Shown: positions 18,907-28,771, numbered from the stretch's first letter. The stretch: 64,000 nucleotides of DNA from Microvirga sp. KLBC 81 (GCF_003075415.1 NZ_QDAH01000001.1:248001-312000); one strand, 5' to 3'. Numbers and translations: made by a program. Notes: generated from the letters alone by a model not told the origin.

Positions 18907-20046
18907 ATGAGCAAAATAATGCGTATCGCAATTCTATCTCCTGCTCCCATCAAGGGATCCGGCGGCCTGCGGACAATCTTCAGCTATGGTGCTGCACTCA
19001 TGGCCCGCGGCAGCGCCGTCGATGTGGTGGTGATCGATCCGATCGACGATCCTCAAAGCGTCTCGCGACAGGTGACGGATTTCTACACGGTAAACGGGCT
19101 TGGCTTTAAAAGCTGGCCTTGTGACCTTTCTGGCTACGACGTCGTGATCGCAACGCGCTGGGATACCGCCGTTATCGCACGCGACTCGGGCGCCAGCCAT
19201 AGACTATATCTGGTTCAAGACTATGAGGCAGGCTTCAACCCTATGGGAGACGGCTTCGTCTTTGGCGAAGCAAGCTATCTGTATGGACTTCAAACAATCA
19301 CACTTGGGCGATGGCTGAGCCAGCGTCTCAAGCGGGAGTTCGGCAACACTCCCTATTCTATCGATTTTGGCGTGGACCGCGGAGTCTATCGCACATACAA
19401 GTCGTTCTATGATCGCGAGCTGACTGTATGTGCAATTGTTCAGCCCGAGAAGCCAAGACGGTGCACTCGCCTTGCTCTGGAAGCTCTCGGAATTGTCAAA
19501 GCGAGACTGCCGAAGGTACGAATCAGGCTCTTTGGTGGTGAGCCCATAGACTTGTGGTTTGAGACTGAGCAGCTTGGAATCATCTCACCTCGCGAGCTTG
19601 CCGGATTATACAACGAAGCACTTGCTGGCTTATGCATCAGCTCATCGAATCCGTCTCGTGTGCCGTTCGAAATGATGTCGTGCGGTTTGCCGACAGTAGA
19701 TCTGTATCGCAACAACACAATCTACGACTTTCCATCTGAGGGAATGCTCCTGGCACACCAGACGCCTGAGTCCATTGCAAGTGCGTTGATTGAAATTGTG
19801 ACCAACGAAGAGCTCGCCTACAACCTTTCCCAAGGCGGCCAGGCTTTTATGGAAGATCGCCCCTTCCAGGCGGAAGCAATGGGCTTTGCGAATGCGGTCT
19901 ATGCGGCTGTACGGAATGGCTCTCCGAACGATGACGTCTCATGGGAGCCGATCTATTATAGTGAGCCTTGGATTGCCGACGTGTACCAGCGTCGCGATGT
20001 CGAGGCACACATGCGCTATCACAGGCATATGCTTGATCAGCCTTAA
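18907..20046 (+). CDS. Glycosyltransferase (WsaF-like, GT4)
   Basis: A 379-residue GT-B protein. It starts MRIAILSPAPIKGSGGLRT and contains HRLYLVQDYEAGFNPMGDGF, typical of WsaF-type rhamnosyltransferases. The C-terminal donor site reads GLCISSSNPSRVPFEMMSCGLPTVD. It is expected to extend a surface polysaccharide. Two ATGs four codons apart (18907 and 18919) are both usable; the first lies 4 bp after the preceding stop. It is the third gene of the plus-strand run that begins at 15591. Confidence 0.84.
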   Translation: MSKIMRIAILSPAPIKGSGGLRTIFSYGAALMARGSAVDVVVIDPIDDPQSVSRQVTDFYTVNGLGFKSWPCDLSGYDVVIATRWDTAVIARDSGASHRLYLVQDYEAGFNPMGDGFVFGEASYLYGLQTITLGRWLSQRLKREFGNTPYSIDFGVDRGVYRTYKSFYDRELTVCAIVQPEKPRRCTRLALEALGIVKARLPKVRIRLFGGEPIDLWFETEQLGIISPRELAGLYNEALAGLCISSSNPSRVPFEMMSCGLPTVDLYRNNTIYDFPSEGMLLAHQTPESIASALIEIVTNEELAYNLSQGGQAFMEDRPFQAEAMGFANAVYAAVRNGSPNDDVSWEPIYYSEPWIADVYQRRDVEAHMRYHRHMLDQP

Positions 20047-20185
20047 GCAGGTGTTTGGACAGTAGGGTAAACTCTATTAAGGCAAGTTGAAGAGCGATGG
20101 GCATCGCATTGCTCTTCAACCATCTGTGTCCCTGACAACTCAGAATGTCATATTTCCCTCTGCAATCGAGGAAGCGCCCTACCTC

Positions 20186-21400
20186 ATGAACCTCCTCCTC
20201 ATCCACCCCAACTTCCCTGGTCAATTCAAGCTGCTCGCCAAGGCGCTTTCCGCGCGCGAGGGGTGGCGGCTGGTTGGGGTCGGGAACGGGGAGCGGAGCG
20301 AGGCTGAGACTGGGCACCTGGACTATGTCCATTACAGCCACCCGACCGGGCCCGTCGAAGCGGTCTTTCCGGTCGCGCAGGATTTCGCCGAACATGCCCG
20401 CACCGGAAAAAGCGTCGCTGATCTTCTGACCCGTTTGCGTGATCGCGGCTATCGCCCGGATGTTGTTCTCGGACATCCAGGCTGGGGCGATGCGATGTTC
20501 GTCTCTGAGGTCTTTCCCGAGGCCAAGTTCATCGCTTATCTTGAGTATTTCTACAAAACCCGCGACAGCGACCTCGACTTCGACCCGGAGTTTCCACCGG
20601 CCCGCATCGACATGCGCTACGTACCCATGCGCAATGCCACCAACCTCATGGCCTTCGCAGCCGCTTCGCGGTGCATCACGCCGATGCCATGGCAGGCGAG
20701 CCTTTTTCCGCCGCCGATCCGGTCACAGCTTCACGTGCTGCATGAAGGCATCGACACCGCTCTTGTTGCACCTCATCCACATGCATCATTCCGATTGCCG
20801 AACGGAGCAACGCTGACAAGGGCGGATGAGGTTGTGACCTATGTGTCCCGCTCGCTGGAGCCCTACCGCGGCTTCCATGTCTTCATGCGGGCTCTTCCGG
20901 AGCTGATGCGCCGGCGGCCCAGGGCGCAGTTTGTGCTCGTCGGACGCGAAGATGTGAGCTATGGCCGACGACACCTAAGTGGCCAATCGTGGAAATCCGT
21001 GATGCTTGACGAGGTCGGGGCCAGCCTGGACCCCAACCGCGTTCACTTCCTTGGCAATCTCACTTATGCCGATTACCTGGACCTGCTGCGGATTTCGTCC
21101 GTGCATGTCTATCTGACCTACCCGTTCGTTCTGTCTTGGTCCTTCCTGGAGGCCATGGCCTGCGGCTGTACGATGGTGGGATCCGCCACCGGTCCGGTTC
21201 TCGACGTCCTAAAAGATGGAGAAAACGGGCGCACATTCGGCTTCTTCGATCGCGCGGCCCTCGTCGACACGGTCTGCGAACTGCTCGACGATCCGGCGCA
21301 GCGTGAACGCCTGTCCCGCCGCGCGCGGGAGACAATCGTCGAGAACTATGATTTCACAACGCGCACGTTCCCGAGGTACCTCGAGCTTCTTCAAGGCTGA
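20186..21400 (+). CDS. Glycosyltransferase family 4 protein
   Basis: A 404-residue GT-B glycosyltransferase from the ATG at 20186. The N-terminus MNLLLIHPNFPGQFKLLAKA is characteristic of an exopolysaccharide GT4 group. The donor half reads TYVSRSLEPYRGFHVFMRALPE and VYLTYPFVLSWSFLEAMACG with the conserved Glu and Gly of the EX7E-like region. Upstream codons in the same frame look non-coding, so this start is preferred. GC content is higher than in the genes just upstream (15.6-20.0 kb), suggesting the cluster is a mosaic. It converges on the type I secretion operon. Confidence 0.88.
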   Translation: MNLLLIHPNFPGQFKLLAKALSAREGWRLVGVGNGERSEAETGHLDYVHYSHPTGPVEAVFPVAQDFAEHARTGKSVADLLTRLRDRGYRPDVVLGHPGWGDAMFVSEVFPEAKFIAYLEYFYKTRDSDLDFDPEFPPARIDMRYVPMRNATNLMAFAAASRCITPMPWQASLFPPPIRSQLHVLHEGIDTALVAPHPHASFRLPNGATLTRADEVVTYVSRSLEPYRGFHVFMRALPELMRRRPRAQFVLVGREDVSYGRRHLSGQSWKSVMLDEVGASLDPNRVHFLGNLTYADYLDLLRISSVHVYLTYPFVLSWSFLEAMACGCTMVGSATGPVLDVLKDGENGRTFGFFDRAALVDTVCELLDDPAQRERLSRRARETIVENYDFTTRTFPRYLELLQG

Positions 21401-21454
21401 GAAAACAAAAACTTTCGAGTTCTCGACCGGGTTTTTGTGAGCAATGCTCTCGTC

Positions 21455-22783
21455 TTACCGTTCCCTGAAGGCAAAATCGGCCACGTGGAAGATCGGTTCC
21501 AGCAGATAGGACATGATCGTACGCTCGCCTGTCTCGATCACCACCTGAACAGGCATCCCGGGAACAAGCTCGACATTCGCCATTTTCAGCTCGGCGGGAT
21601 CAATCTTCACGACACCCTTGTAGTAGGAACTCTGCTTCTGAACATCGTCAAAGCGATCCGCCGAAACCTTTTCGAGACGCCCCTTGACCACCGACTGGTA
21701 GCGCTGCGAATAGGCGAGCAGATGCACGGTGACTTGCTGACCTGGCCGCACACGTTCCACATCCTGCGGGTTCACTTCGACATTCAGAACGAGAGCATCT
21801 GCATCCGGAACGATCTCGAGAATCGTCTGACCAGGAATGACGACGGCTCCCTGATTGAAGATGTTGAGGCCGTAGACATAGCCAGTCTCAGGCGCCACGA
21901 TCGTGGTCTGCTCAAGCCGTTCCTTGCTTGACGTCAAGCGCGGTGCGACTTCGGCAAGTCTGGCTTCCATCTCGGTGATTTCCGTGGACACGGCTTCACG
22001 CCGGTCTCGCTGCAACTGGGCAATCTGCGTCTCGGCCAGCTGAATGCTGCTGCGCTCCGCATCGATCTGCGACTTGATGGTCTGAATATCTGCGGTCAAC
22101 GCAGCGGAAGTCCGCTCCAGAGTCAGAACACGGGGGCGCGCAACCAAGCCTTGCTCGAGAAGCGGCAGCAGAGACGCATGTTCCTGATCGACAGACACAA
22201 GCTGCGTCTGAGTCGCGACCAAGCGTGCCTCCAAGCCCTCGATCTGGCGGCGGCGTCCCTCGATCTGCTGCTGGAGGAGATTGACGTTCCCGCGATACGC
22301 GGACAGGCGAGCTTCGAAAACAGACGTTTCCTGCTCAAGGATCGAGCGTGCCTGAATATCGCCGCGCAGATCGAGGAGCGGAGCGGACCATGTGATCTCC
22401 TCTGCATTTCGCGCCTCGGCCCGCAGGCGCGCGAGTCTCGCCAGGGTTGCGACGCGCGTGCTTTCCAGAATGGAAACCTCGGCCTGGAGATCGGTCGATT
22501 TCAATTCGAGAAGTGGTTGTCCCTTCTCGACGCGTTGTCCCTCGCGAACGAGAATGGCCCTGACGGGCCCGCCCTCGCGGTGCTGAACAGCCCTGCGATT
22601 GCCTTCGATCCCCACCTTGCCGCCGGCGATCGCGCCACCCGAGACTGACATGGTCGAGGCCCAAACGACGAGGAGCAGCGCCATGAGAAACGCGGCGGCT
22701 CCACCGATCAGGAGTGGATTTCGCGCAGAATCCGCCGAATTGTCCAAGGTGCTGTCCGATGACAACGAAGCAGCCATGCTCAT
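21455..22783 (-). CDS. HlyD-family type I secretion membrane fusion protein
   Basis: A 442-residue periplasmic adaptor. One membrane helix lies at about residues 24-46, then a lipoyl half-motif EGGPVRAILVREGQRVEKGQ, a long coiled coil (about 95-290), the second lipoyl half ETGYVYGLNIFNQGAVV, and a beta-barrel end. This is the PrtE/HlyD layout that links an inner-membrane ABC exporter to a TolC-like channel. Its start is 11 bp from the stop of the ABC gene, so the two are co-transcribed. No TolC gene is present in the window. Confidence 0.92.
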   Translation of the reverse strand: MSMAASLSSDSTLDNSADSARNPLLIGGAAAFLMALLLVVWASTMSVSGGAIAGGKVGIEGNRRAVQHREGGPVRAILVREGQRVEKGQPLLELKSTDLQAEVSILESTRVATLARLARLRAEARNAEEITWSAPLLDLRGDIQARSILEQETSVFEARLSAYRGNVNLLQQQIEGRRRQIEGLEARLVATQTQLVSVDQEHASLLPLLEQGLVARPRVLTLERTSAALTADIQTIKSQIDAERSSIQLAETQIAQLQRDRREAVSTEITEMEARLAEVAPRLTSSKERLEQTTIVAPETGYVYGLNIFNQGAVVIPGQTILEIVPDADALVLNVEVNPQDVERVRPGQQVTVHLLAYSQRYQSVVKGRLEKVSADRFDDVQKQSSYYKGVVKIDPAELKMANVELVPGMPVQVVIETGERTIMSYLLEPIFHVADFAFRER

Positions 22784-22794
22784 CGGCTCAACTC

Positions 22795-24504
22795 CTACTC
22801 TGCTTGTCCGGCGTTCTTCACGACAACCGGGCGGCCAAGACGTTTGAAGACGTTCTCGGTTGCGCCAGCACTGACGACCTGCCCTTCTTTCAACGCCACA
22901 GCATGGTCAAGATCACGGATCAGGGTCGGGCGATGGGTGATGAGCACAGAACTGATACCACGCTGCTTCAGATTGGCGATGCAAGCAACCAGAGCGGCCT
23001 CCGCCTGACCGTCGAGATTTGAATTCGGTTCATCCAAGACGACCAGGGATGGGGACCCGGCCACAGCACGCGCAAGTGCAATCAACTGCCGCTGTCCACC
23101 TGAGAGCGGATGACCACCCTCTCCGATCTCAGTGTCGTAGCCCTTGGGCAGACGAAGGATCAGATCGTGAGCACCTGCAGCTTTGGCGGCATCCACAATC
23201 TCGTCATGCGTGAGCATACCGAACCGACCGATGTTCTCTGCGACCGTCCCGTTCAGGATGGAGATGTTCTGCGGCAGATATCCGATGTGGCGACCCAGAT
23301 CCTCACGATTGGCGGACCAGATGTCGACGCCATCAAGACGAATCTGGCCCCGTGTCGGCTTCAGATTGCCGACCAGCAGGCGAGCCAACGTCGTCTTGCC
23401 AGATCCATTGAGACCGATCAGGCCAAGAGATTCACCGGGCTGAATGGCCAGGTTGATGTTTGACAGGATCGGGCGCTCGCTTCCCGACGGCATATAATAG
23501 AGGCCGTAGCAGGTCAGATGCCCCTGCGGCTTGGGCAGCGGCATCCCATCCCTCGTCCGCAGTTCCTCGCTCAAAACAGCCTCAATGCGCCGCAGCGCTT
23601 GACGAGTCGGAACATACTGCTCCCAAGCCGAGACCAGCTGCTCGATGGGGCGCATGGCGAGACCCGAGATGATGATGGCGGCAAACAGCATTCCGCTCGG
23701 TGCGTCGCTGGTAATGATCTCGATCACGCCGATCGTCATGATCAGAGCCTGAACGAGGATGCGGGCCGATCCCAGGATCGCGTTGAAGAGCACGCCTCGC
23801 TGACTGGTTTTGACCTGAGTGCTCAGACTCGGGTTGCGCAATTGCCGCCATTTCCGAACCACCGGTCCCACCATGCCCATGGCGACGATGGCCTCGGAGC
23901 CACGCAGGTTGGTCTCGGCAAAGGTGTAGGACTTGGTCGTCGCCTGCGAGGTTTCAGCAAGAGCCTGCTTTGTGACCAGCGAATTGACGACCGTGGCAAC
24001 GCCCATGAGCAATGTGCAGACGATCGCGACAACGCCGACCTCGAAATCGAGAACCAACAGGACGCCGGAAAAGACGATGGCCCAAGGCGCATCGATCGCC
24101 GCCAATGCGCCTTGTCCGGTTGCAAACTGCCGAAAAGTATCCAGATCGCGGAGAGCCTGACTTCCTTCAGCTGAAGCTCCTCTGGCATTGCGCTCGATCA
24201 AGGCCGCGAAGATGCGGTCTGCCAGAAGACGGTCGAGCCGCATGGCGGCTCTGACGAAAAGGGCGCCGCGAACCCATTGGAACACGGCCTTGAAGGCAAG
24301 AGCGATAATCAGCCCGGCCAAAAGGGCGATAAGCGTCTCGATGCTACGCGAGCTCAGCACCCGATCATAGAGTTGGATCGAAAACAGCGGGAATGCCAGC
24401 AGAAGAATATTGACCAGGACATTGAAACCAAGCGCATAGGCGAAGTGGGACCGGCAATGCCGAACTGCCAGTGCGACGACGGTTTCGCCAGCTTTCTGAT
24501 TCAT
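22795..24504 (-). CDS. Type I secretion system permease/ATPase (PrtD-like)
   Basis: A 569-residue half-transporter. The N-terminal membrane domain (about residues 20-310) is followed by an ABC ATPase with Walker A GLNGSGKTT near residue 363, signature LSGGQRQ near 466, Walker B LVVLDEPNSNLD near 488, and the switch histidine in VLITHRP. It lacks the C39-like leader of HlyB, fitting PrtD-type exporters of RTX proteins. The ATG at 24504 is preferred to a TTG two codons upstream. It exports RTX substrates across both membranes with the HlyD-type partner; the RTX gene at 26599-27720 is the obvious substrate. Confidence 0.93.
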   Translation of the reverse strand: MNQKAGETVVALAVRHCRSHFAYALGFNVLVNILLLAFPLFSIQLYDRVLSSRSIETLIALLAGLIIALAFKAVFQWVRGALFVRAAMRLDRLLADRIFAALIERNARGASAEGSQALRDLDTFRQFATGQGALAAIDAPWAIVFSGVLLVLDFEVGVVAIVCTLLMGVATVVNSLVTKQALAETSQATTKSYTFAETNLRGSEAIVAMGMVGPVVRKWRQLRNPSLSTQVKTSQRGVLFNAILGSARILVQALIMTIGVIEIITSDAPSGMLFAAIIISGLAMRPIEQLVSAWEQYVPTRQALRRIEAVLSEELRTRDGMPLPKPQGHLTCYGLYYMPSGSERPILSNINLAIQPGESLGLIGLNGSGKTTLARLLVGNLKPTRGQIRLDGVDIWSANREDLGRHIGYLPQNISILNGTVAENIGRFGMLTHDEIVDAAKAAGAHDLILRLPKGYDTEIGEGGHPLSGGQRQLIALARAVAGSPSLVVLDEPNSNLDGQAEAALVACIANLKQRGISSVLITHRPTLIRDLDHAVALKEGQVVSAGATENVFKRLGRPVVVKNAGQAE

Positions 24505-24561
24505 GTGCAACCCAACGCTCTTCCGGCCTGTTCCGCAAAATGGAAGGCTTCAATTTTCGTA

Positions 24562-26583
24562 TTATGCACTTATTACATTATCACGTGGCGTCTGTCGCTC
24601 GTGATATTCCGCCATACCGGCCTCTTGCGAGAGGGACATCAGGTCGACGGCAATGCCAAACCCTCTCGACCTGTGGGACGGATCCGTGTCCCAAAGCTCG
24701 AGACCGGCGTGATGATGAACACGTCCCCCCTGCCCCAGAATGCCTATGAGCCACTCAACCCACGCACCGGCCAGTGTACAGCAGACCAAACTGCGCATTG
24801 GCGAGCATCCGATGAGATCGCTTGAGACAGCCACGGCCACGATGGCGTCATCGTTCAACAGAGAACACAGATCGTCGGCAGATATCTCGGCTACGCCAAG
24901 CCCCCTCTGCCTACGATTCGGCGCCAAGCCGATCAGCGCGGTTCGCGGCGCCTGGCGAAGATGGTTTGCGACCTCTGCCAACCACCCGTCACGCGGCGGG
25001 ATAAATCCCGCCTTTAGCGCAACTAGAGCTATTGAAGGCTGCTGCGGTCGAAGGTGGAGTGCAGCGGCTTCAGTCGCATGAGCAGGCAACATCTCAACCG
25101 AGCCTTGAAAGCCGTACCGGGAGATCCATTCCTTAGCCTGGCGACACGTTCCCTCCGGATCATCTGTCCATGGCAGGGTCACGCGGATCGGCTGATCCGA
25201 AGCGATCGATGACCTCACACCCCAGAGAGTATTGTGAAGCCGCGTAAGACTTGCCTCTGCGGCAATCTGCAGATCAATGCTGGGCGGATTTTCGCTGCGA
25301 GAAGACAGGCCCATCCGTCTGACTGGCTGCATGATCGGGCGCCGAGCCCATGCTCGCGCGAGTGGCGACGCAATTTCTGCAAGAAAGCGCTCGTCGCCGT
25401 CAGCCAACGGCCAGAACGCCTGGATGAAATCGAGGCAACGATCTGTATTTCCCGGCTGGATCTGAACCCATTGCTGCACATGCTGATCGCCGATGTCGAC
25501 ACGAACTCGGCAGACCGAAGAGGGCGGCTGATCACGCAAGTCCACCTTTGCAACGAAGCGGGTTTTCAGCAGCTCATCATGAGGACAAGTGCAGGAGAGA
25601 AGATCCAGCGCGGTCTGTCGATCACACGAGGCCCCGAACGGCTCGATCTGCAGGTTGTCCAGAGGGGCTTCGCCCGTACTCTCAAGAAACACAAACAATT
25701 GGCCGGATGCAGAGAAGGCACGCTCAATGCTGAATCTTGCCCCTCGCTCAGCCAGAGGTATTGCAGCTGCCTTCGGCGAGGCAGCGATCAGGAACGGCGC
25801 AAGGCTCTGATAATCCGGCGATGTCGGCGACAGACGGTCGAGCAGGTTGCTCTTTGCCGAGGGAGCGAGGTTCTGAATCCAGACGATGGCCTCCTGCTCC
25901 GTGACAGGATCATTCAGCAGGTCGAGTTGCACCAGCTCGCCATTGATCTCGGTATAGGCCCGCTCGAATCCCTCCCGAGGAGCGACCAGGACTGCGTGCC
26001 CCTCTGTCCCGAAGCAGCCTGCTGATGCGCGATGAAGCCTCTGCTGCGCGACGTACAGACAGGCCTGCTCAGGCGTGAAGAGCCTGGGTGCGATATCGAG
26101 CGAGTAAACGGCCTTGTCGCCGATTTCGGCGGCAAGTCGGCATGATGCGCGCCAGGAGCACAGGAACGAGAGGAAGCGCTCGAGAGTGGAGTGGTCGTTC
26201 ATTCCCCGGAGCTTGGGCAGAATGCGCGAGACGATGAACGACACGATCTGCGGCACGCCGGGAACCTGCCAGTAGCCGAGCCTGAAATCGAGCACAGGCT
26301 TGATTTCAGCACCACCGGAATCGCGAAGGACGGCGCAAATCGATCGTCCGTCCTGAAGGCCGCGAATTGGGATGGTGTAAAAAACCGTGGAGAACGACTG
26401 GGAGAAGATCCGGTGACGCTCGATCGGCGCCACAAAGCCGGTTGGACCTTCGATTCCTAAAAATTGGCAACCTGGGGGAAAGCTCCCCCAGACTGCTCCG
26501 ATCTCGCCGGAAACCGGCACACACCAGAGTGGGCCCGCCATGTCCGAGGCATCCTGAGGACGCATCGCAGCTGTCTGGCCCAC
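24562..26583 (-). CDS. Hypothetical protein in the RTX/type I secretion operon
   Basis: A 673-residue protein with no family I can name. No signal peptide and no membrane helices are seen. It contains several His- and Cys-bearing segments (LLSCTCPHDELLK, RVHHHAGLELWDTDPSHRSRG). The last third (TALIGLAPNRRQRGLG and LNDDAIVAVAVSSDLIG) has a weak flavour of GT-A glycosyltransferase cores, but no DxD is convincing. A GTG start at 26583 lies 16 bp after the RTX stop codon, and the ABC exporter follows 57 bp after its own stop. The position suggests a role in modifying or chaperoning the secreted protein (inference). Confidence 0.65.
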   Translation of the reverse strand: MGQTAAMRPQDASDMAGPLWCVPVSGEIGAVWGSFPPGCQFLGIEGPTGFVAPIERHRIFSQSFSTVFYTIPIRGLQDGRSICAVLRDSGGAEIKPVLDFRLGYWQVPGVPQIVSFIVSRILPKLRGMNDHSTLERFLSFLCSWRASCRLAAEIGDKAVYSLDIAPRLFTPEQACLYVAQQRLHRASAGCFGTEGHAVLVAPREGFERAYTEINGELVQLDLLNDPVTEQEAIVWIQNLAPSAKSNLLDRLSPTSPDYQSLAPFLIAASPKAAAIPLAERGARFSIERAFSASGQLFVFLESTGEAPLDNLQIEPFGASCDRQTALDLLSCTCPHDELLKTRFVAKVDLRDQPPSSVCRVRVDIGDQHVQQWVQIQPGNTDRCLDFIQAFWPLADGDERFLAEIASPLARAWARRPIMQPVRRMGLSSRSENPPSIDLQIAAEASLTRLHNTLWGVRSSIASDQPIRVTLPWTDDPEGTCRQAKEWISRYGFQGSVEMLPAHATEAAALHLRPQQPSIALVALKAGFIPPRDGWLAEVANHLRQAPRTALIGLAPNRRQRGLGVAEISADDLCSLLNDDAIVAVAVSSDLIGCSPMRSLVCCTLAGAWVEWLIGILGQGGRVHHHAGLELWDTDPSHRSRGFGIAVDLMSLSQEAGMAEYHERQTPRDNVISA

Positions 26584-26598
26584 GGGATTACCTATCGG

Positions 26599-27720
26599 TT
26601 AGAGACCGAAGTGGAAGGCCGTGGCGTCCAGAGCGTCAGGATTGACACCGACGAGCTTGAACTTCGTTCCATCGCTGACGGTCACGATCGTGTTGCCCCT
26701 GCCGTCGCTCTCGATCTTCAGATCGCCCATGCCCTGAGCATAGGTATCCGACAGGTCGATGACATCGCCACCAGCGACATCGAAGTCCATGATCGTGTCC
26801 AACTTGCCCGTCTGCTGCTCGATCATGAACAGATCATCGCCGGCGCCGCCGGTGAAGACATTGGAGCCAGCGTCGCCCACGATGGTGTCGTTGCCCGCGC
26901 CGCCCAGGAGCCTGTCGTCGCCGGAGCCGCCGAAGAGCAAATCATCGCCGTCGCCACCGAGGACGCTGTCATTGCCGGAGCCGCCATACAGCTTGTCGTT
27001 ATCCGTGCCACCGTCGATGGTATCGTTGCCCGAACCAGCTTTGATGGTGTCGTTGCCGGCATCGCCGTAGAGCTTGTTTCTGCCGGAGGTATCGACGACC
27101 CGATCATTGCCGGCGCCACCACGGACGGTGTCATTGCCAGCGCCGCCGTTGACAGAATCATCGCCGTCATCGCCGTAGACCTTGTCGCTGCCCGAGCCGC
27201 CATCGACGGTGTCATTGCCGGCGCCGCCCTTCACGACGTCGTCTTCGTTATTGCCGTAGACCCTGTCGTTGCCCTCGCCACCCAGAACGATGTCGTTTTT
27301 GTAACCGCCATAGAGCGCGTCATTGCCGGCATTGCCCGCCAGGATATCCACACCATCGCCACCCCTGATGACGTTGTTGCCGGCATTGCCCATGAGATTG
27401 TTCTTCAGCGAAGAGCCCGTGATGCTGGCGTTGGTGGAGCCAGTCAGCTGGACGGTACCCACGTTAAGCGCCGTGCCGATGGAGAAGGTCTGATCCGTCA
27501 CGACCGCATCATAACCGCCGGAGAAGGCAACCCTGTCGCCAGCACCCACGATAAAGACATCGTTGCCGCGAGTGCCCCTAAAAGTCTCTGCACTAGACCG
27601 GCCGCGGTGGAAATTCTCGAATTCGACGAAGCCCCTCGGAAGGGTCTTGTTAATAGCCAAGTCTGCGAGACCCGGCTCGTTCCCAAATCCGTTGAAAAAT
27701 GCACTTGGCGTCGTTGCCAT
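26599..27720 (-). CDS. RTX calcium-binding protein, likely type I secretion substrate
   Basis: A 373-residue protein. Residues about 110-310 hold roughly twenty nonapeptide repeats of the GGxGxDxUx kind (such as KGGAGNDTV, LGGEGNDRV, NGGAGNDTV) that form a calcium-bound parallel beta-roll. The C-terminal 60 residues (IMDFDVAGGDVIDLSDTYAQ and TAFHFGL) match the uncleaved secretion signal of type I substrates. No enzymatic domain is visible, so a structural or adhesive surface role is likely. It is the first gene of the minus-strand operon that encodes its putative exporter. The Met- and Ala-rich frames on both strands are repeat artefacts. Confidence 0.88.
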   Translation of the reverse strand: MATTPSAFFNGFGNEPGLADLAINKTLPRGFVEFENFHRGRSSAETFRGTRGNDVFIVGAGDRVAFSGGYDAVVTDQTFSIGTALNVGTVQLTGSTNASITGSSLKNNLMGNAGNNVIRGGDGVDILAGNAGNDALYGGYKNDIVLGGEGNDRVYGNNEDDVVKGGAGNDTVDGGSGSDKVYGDDGDDSVNGGAGNDTVRGGAGNDRVVDTSGRNKLYGDAGNDTIKAGSGNDTIDGGTDNDKLYGGSGNDSVLGGDGDDLLFGGSGDDRLLGGAGNDTIVGDAGSNVFTGGAGDDLFMIEQQTGKLDTIMDFDVAGGDVIDLSDTYAQGMGDLKIESDGRGNTIVTVSDGTKFKLVGVNPDALDATAFHFGL

Positions 27721-27749
27721 AGTCTGCCCCTCTTCTGTTCACTTCCGGA

Positions 27750-27814
27750 GAATTGTCACCCGATAACCTAATTTATAACCTTTCGCAAGGTTATAGCAAA
27801 ACTTCCGACAATTC
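27750..27814. promoter_or_regulatory. Nested inverted repeats upstream of the RTX operon
   Basis: An inner hairpin has TATAACCTT at 27774 and AAGGTTATA at 27787 around a TCGC loop. An outer pair, GAATTGTC at 27750 and GACAATTC at 27807, encloses it. Both are perfect. Position (30-95 bp upstream of the RTX start) suggests operator function or a structured leader. Confidence 0.4.
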
Positions 27815-28725
27815 TGCCTCTCGATGCATGTCCTACCCATTACCGACTCTCTGGAGAGGGCAATTTGGTACAGTATGGCAATACGACATGAGCATTCTCG
27901 CCTCTACTACCCGAATAGGTAGGGCTTCGGTAAGAACGCCAAATCTGGAAGATATTCTGATCAAGGAGACAATGTACTGTACCTCTCGTAGCGGAATCTC
28001 GCATCAGAAGGGTAACTGAGCCAACAATCTTCGATCAGGGTCGAAGTAGAGCACAAACAGAAGATGCCTGCCGTTGGAGTATTTACGAGGGGACAGTTCT
28101 CTCGCAACTTCGGGGAAACGCATTGATCTTGCCGGTCGATCATGGGCGGCCAATAGTGCCGTCATTCCAACGTACCCGGAGTGTCATGGGGGCCTCATCT
28201 GCTCACCCGAACCTGACGATCTTCGCACCAATCCTATCGTGCAGCAGGCCTCCAATGTTTTTTCAGGAAACCCGTGCCCTCCTCCTGATCGATGACCCAA
28301 GCGAGAATCGGCCCTTGGCGCTCGAAATCCTGGAACGGACTTTCCATTGATCCCGGCCGAACTTCGGGTCGCCTCGGCGCTTCTCAGAGGCCTGGATACG
28401 CAGTAGATTGCGAATGAACATGGGTCGGCGCCCAGGCAGTGCTCTATCACCTCAAATCGATTTTCTCCAAAACAAGAACCGGCCATCAGGGGCAGCTTAT
28501 TAGCCTCCCGGCACGCCTCACCAATCACTTTTGGGCTGTCTGGGATCCTGCACTCAGGTATGCAGCCCCTGTTACCTGCAAGAGAAACCGGACCTGCAGC
28601 ATGGACCAGACCCTAAGGGCCGGCTCATTGGATGCGTAAAAAGGGAGGGGAGCACCGCTTGGTCATACTCACCGATCTGGTGTGAGCAGCCCTCGAACCT
28701 GCGAGTGCTAAGTGCTTGATTTTGA
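27815..28725. other. Gene-poor stretch left of the integrative element
   Basis: About 0.9 kb without a convincing gene. Short open frames of 60-110 codons occur on both strands, but none has a good ribosome-binding site, recognisable sequence or typical composition. It may hold eroded remnants of genes between the RTX operon and the tRNA-derived left junction. Confidence 0.45.
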
Positions 28726-28771
28726 ATGGTACAGCCGCCCCGGCTCGAACGGGGGACCCCCAGATCCACAA
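28726..28771. repeat. Left attachment site (46-bp direct repeat of tRNA-His 3' half)
   Basis: Identical over 46 bases to 45979-46024, from the CCA-encoding end of tRNA-His through the T arm into the anticodon. The sequence diverges immediately on both sides, apart from a partly matching flank (GCTAAGTGCTTGA against GCTAAGCGCTTGA). Only the tRNA 3' half is present here, so this is an att site and not a functional tRNA. Confidence 0.9.

Noticed and set aside
26759-27215. Open frames on both strands within the smaller RTX gene
   Set aside because: They are translations of the nonapeptide DNA repeats in wrong frames, rich in Met, Thr, Ala and Ser.
27753-28350. Several 70-90 codon plus-strand genes
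   Set aside because: No ribosome-binding sites, no recognisable sequence and atypical composition.
28726-28771. A second tRNA-His
   Set aside because: Only the 3' half is present (46 bp), with no D arm or 5' acceptor strand; it is the left att site.
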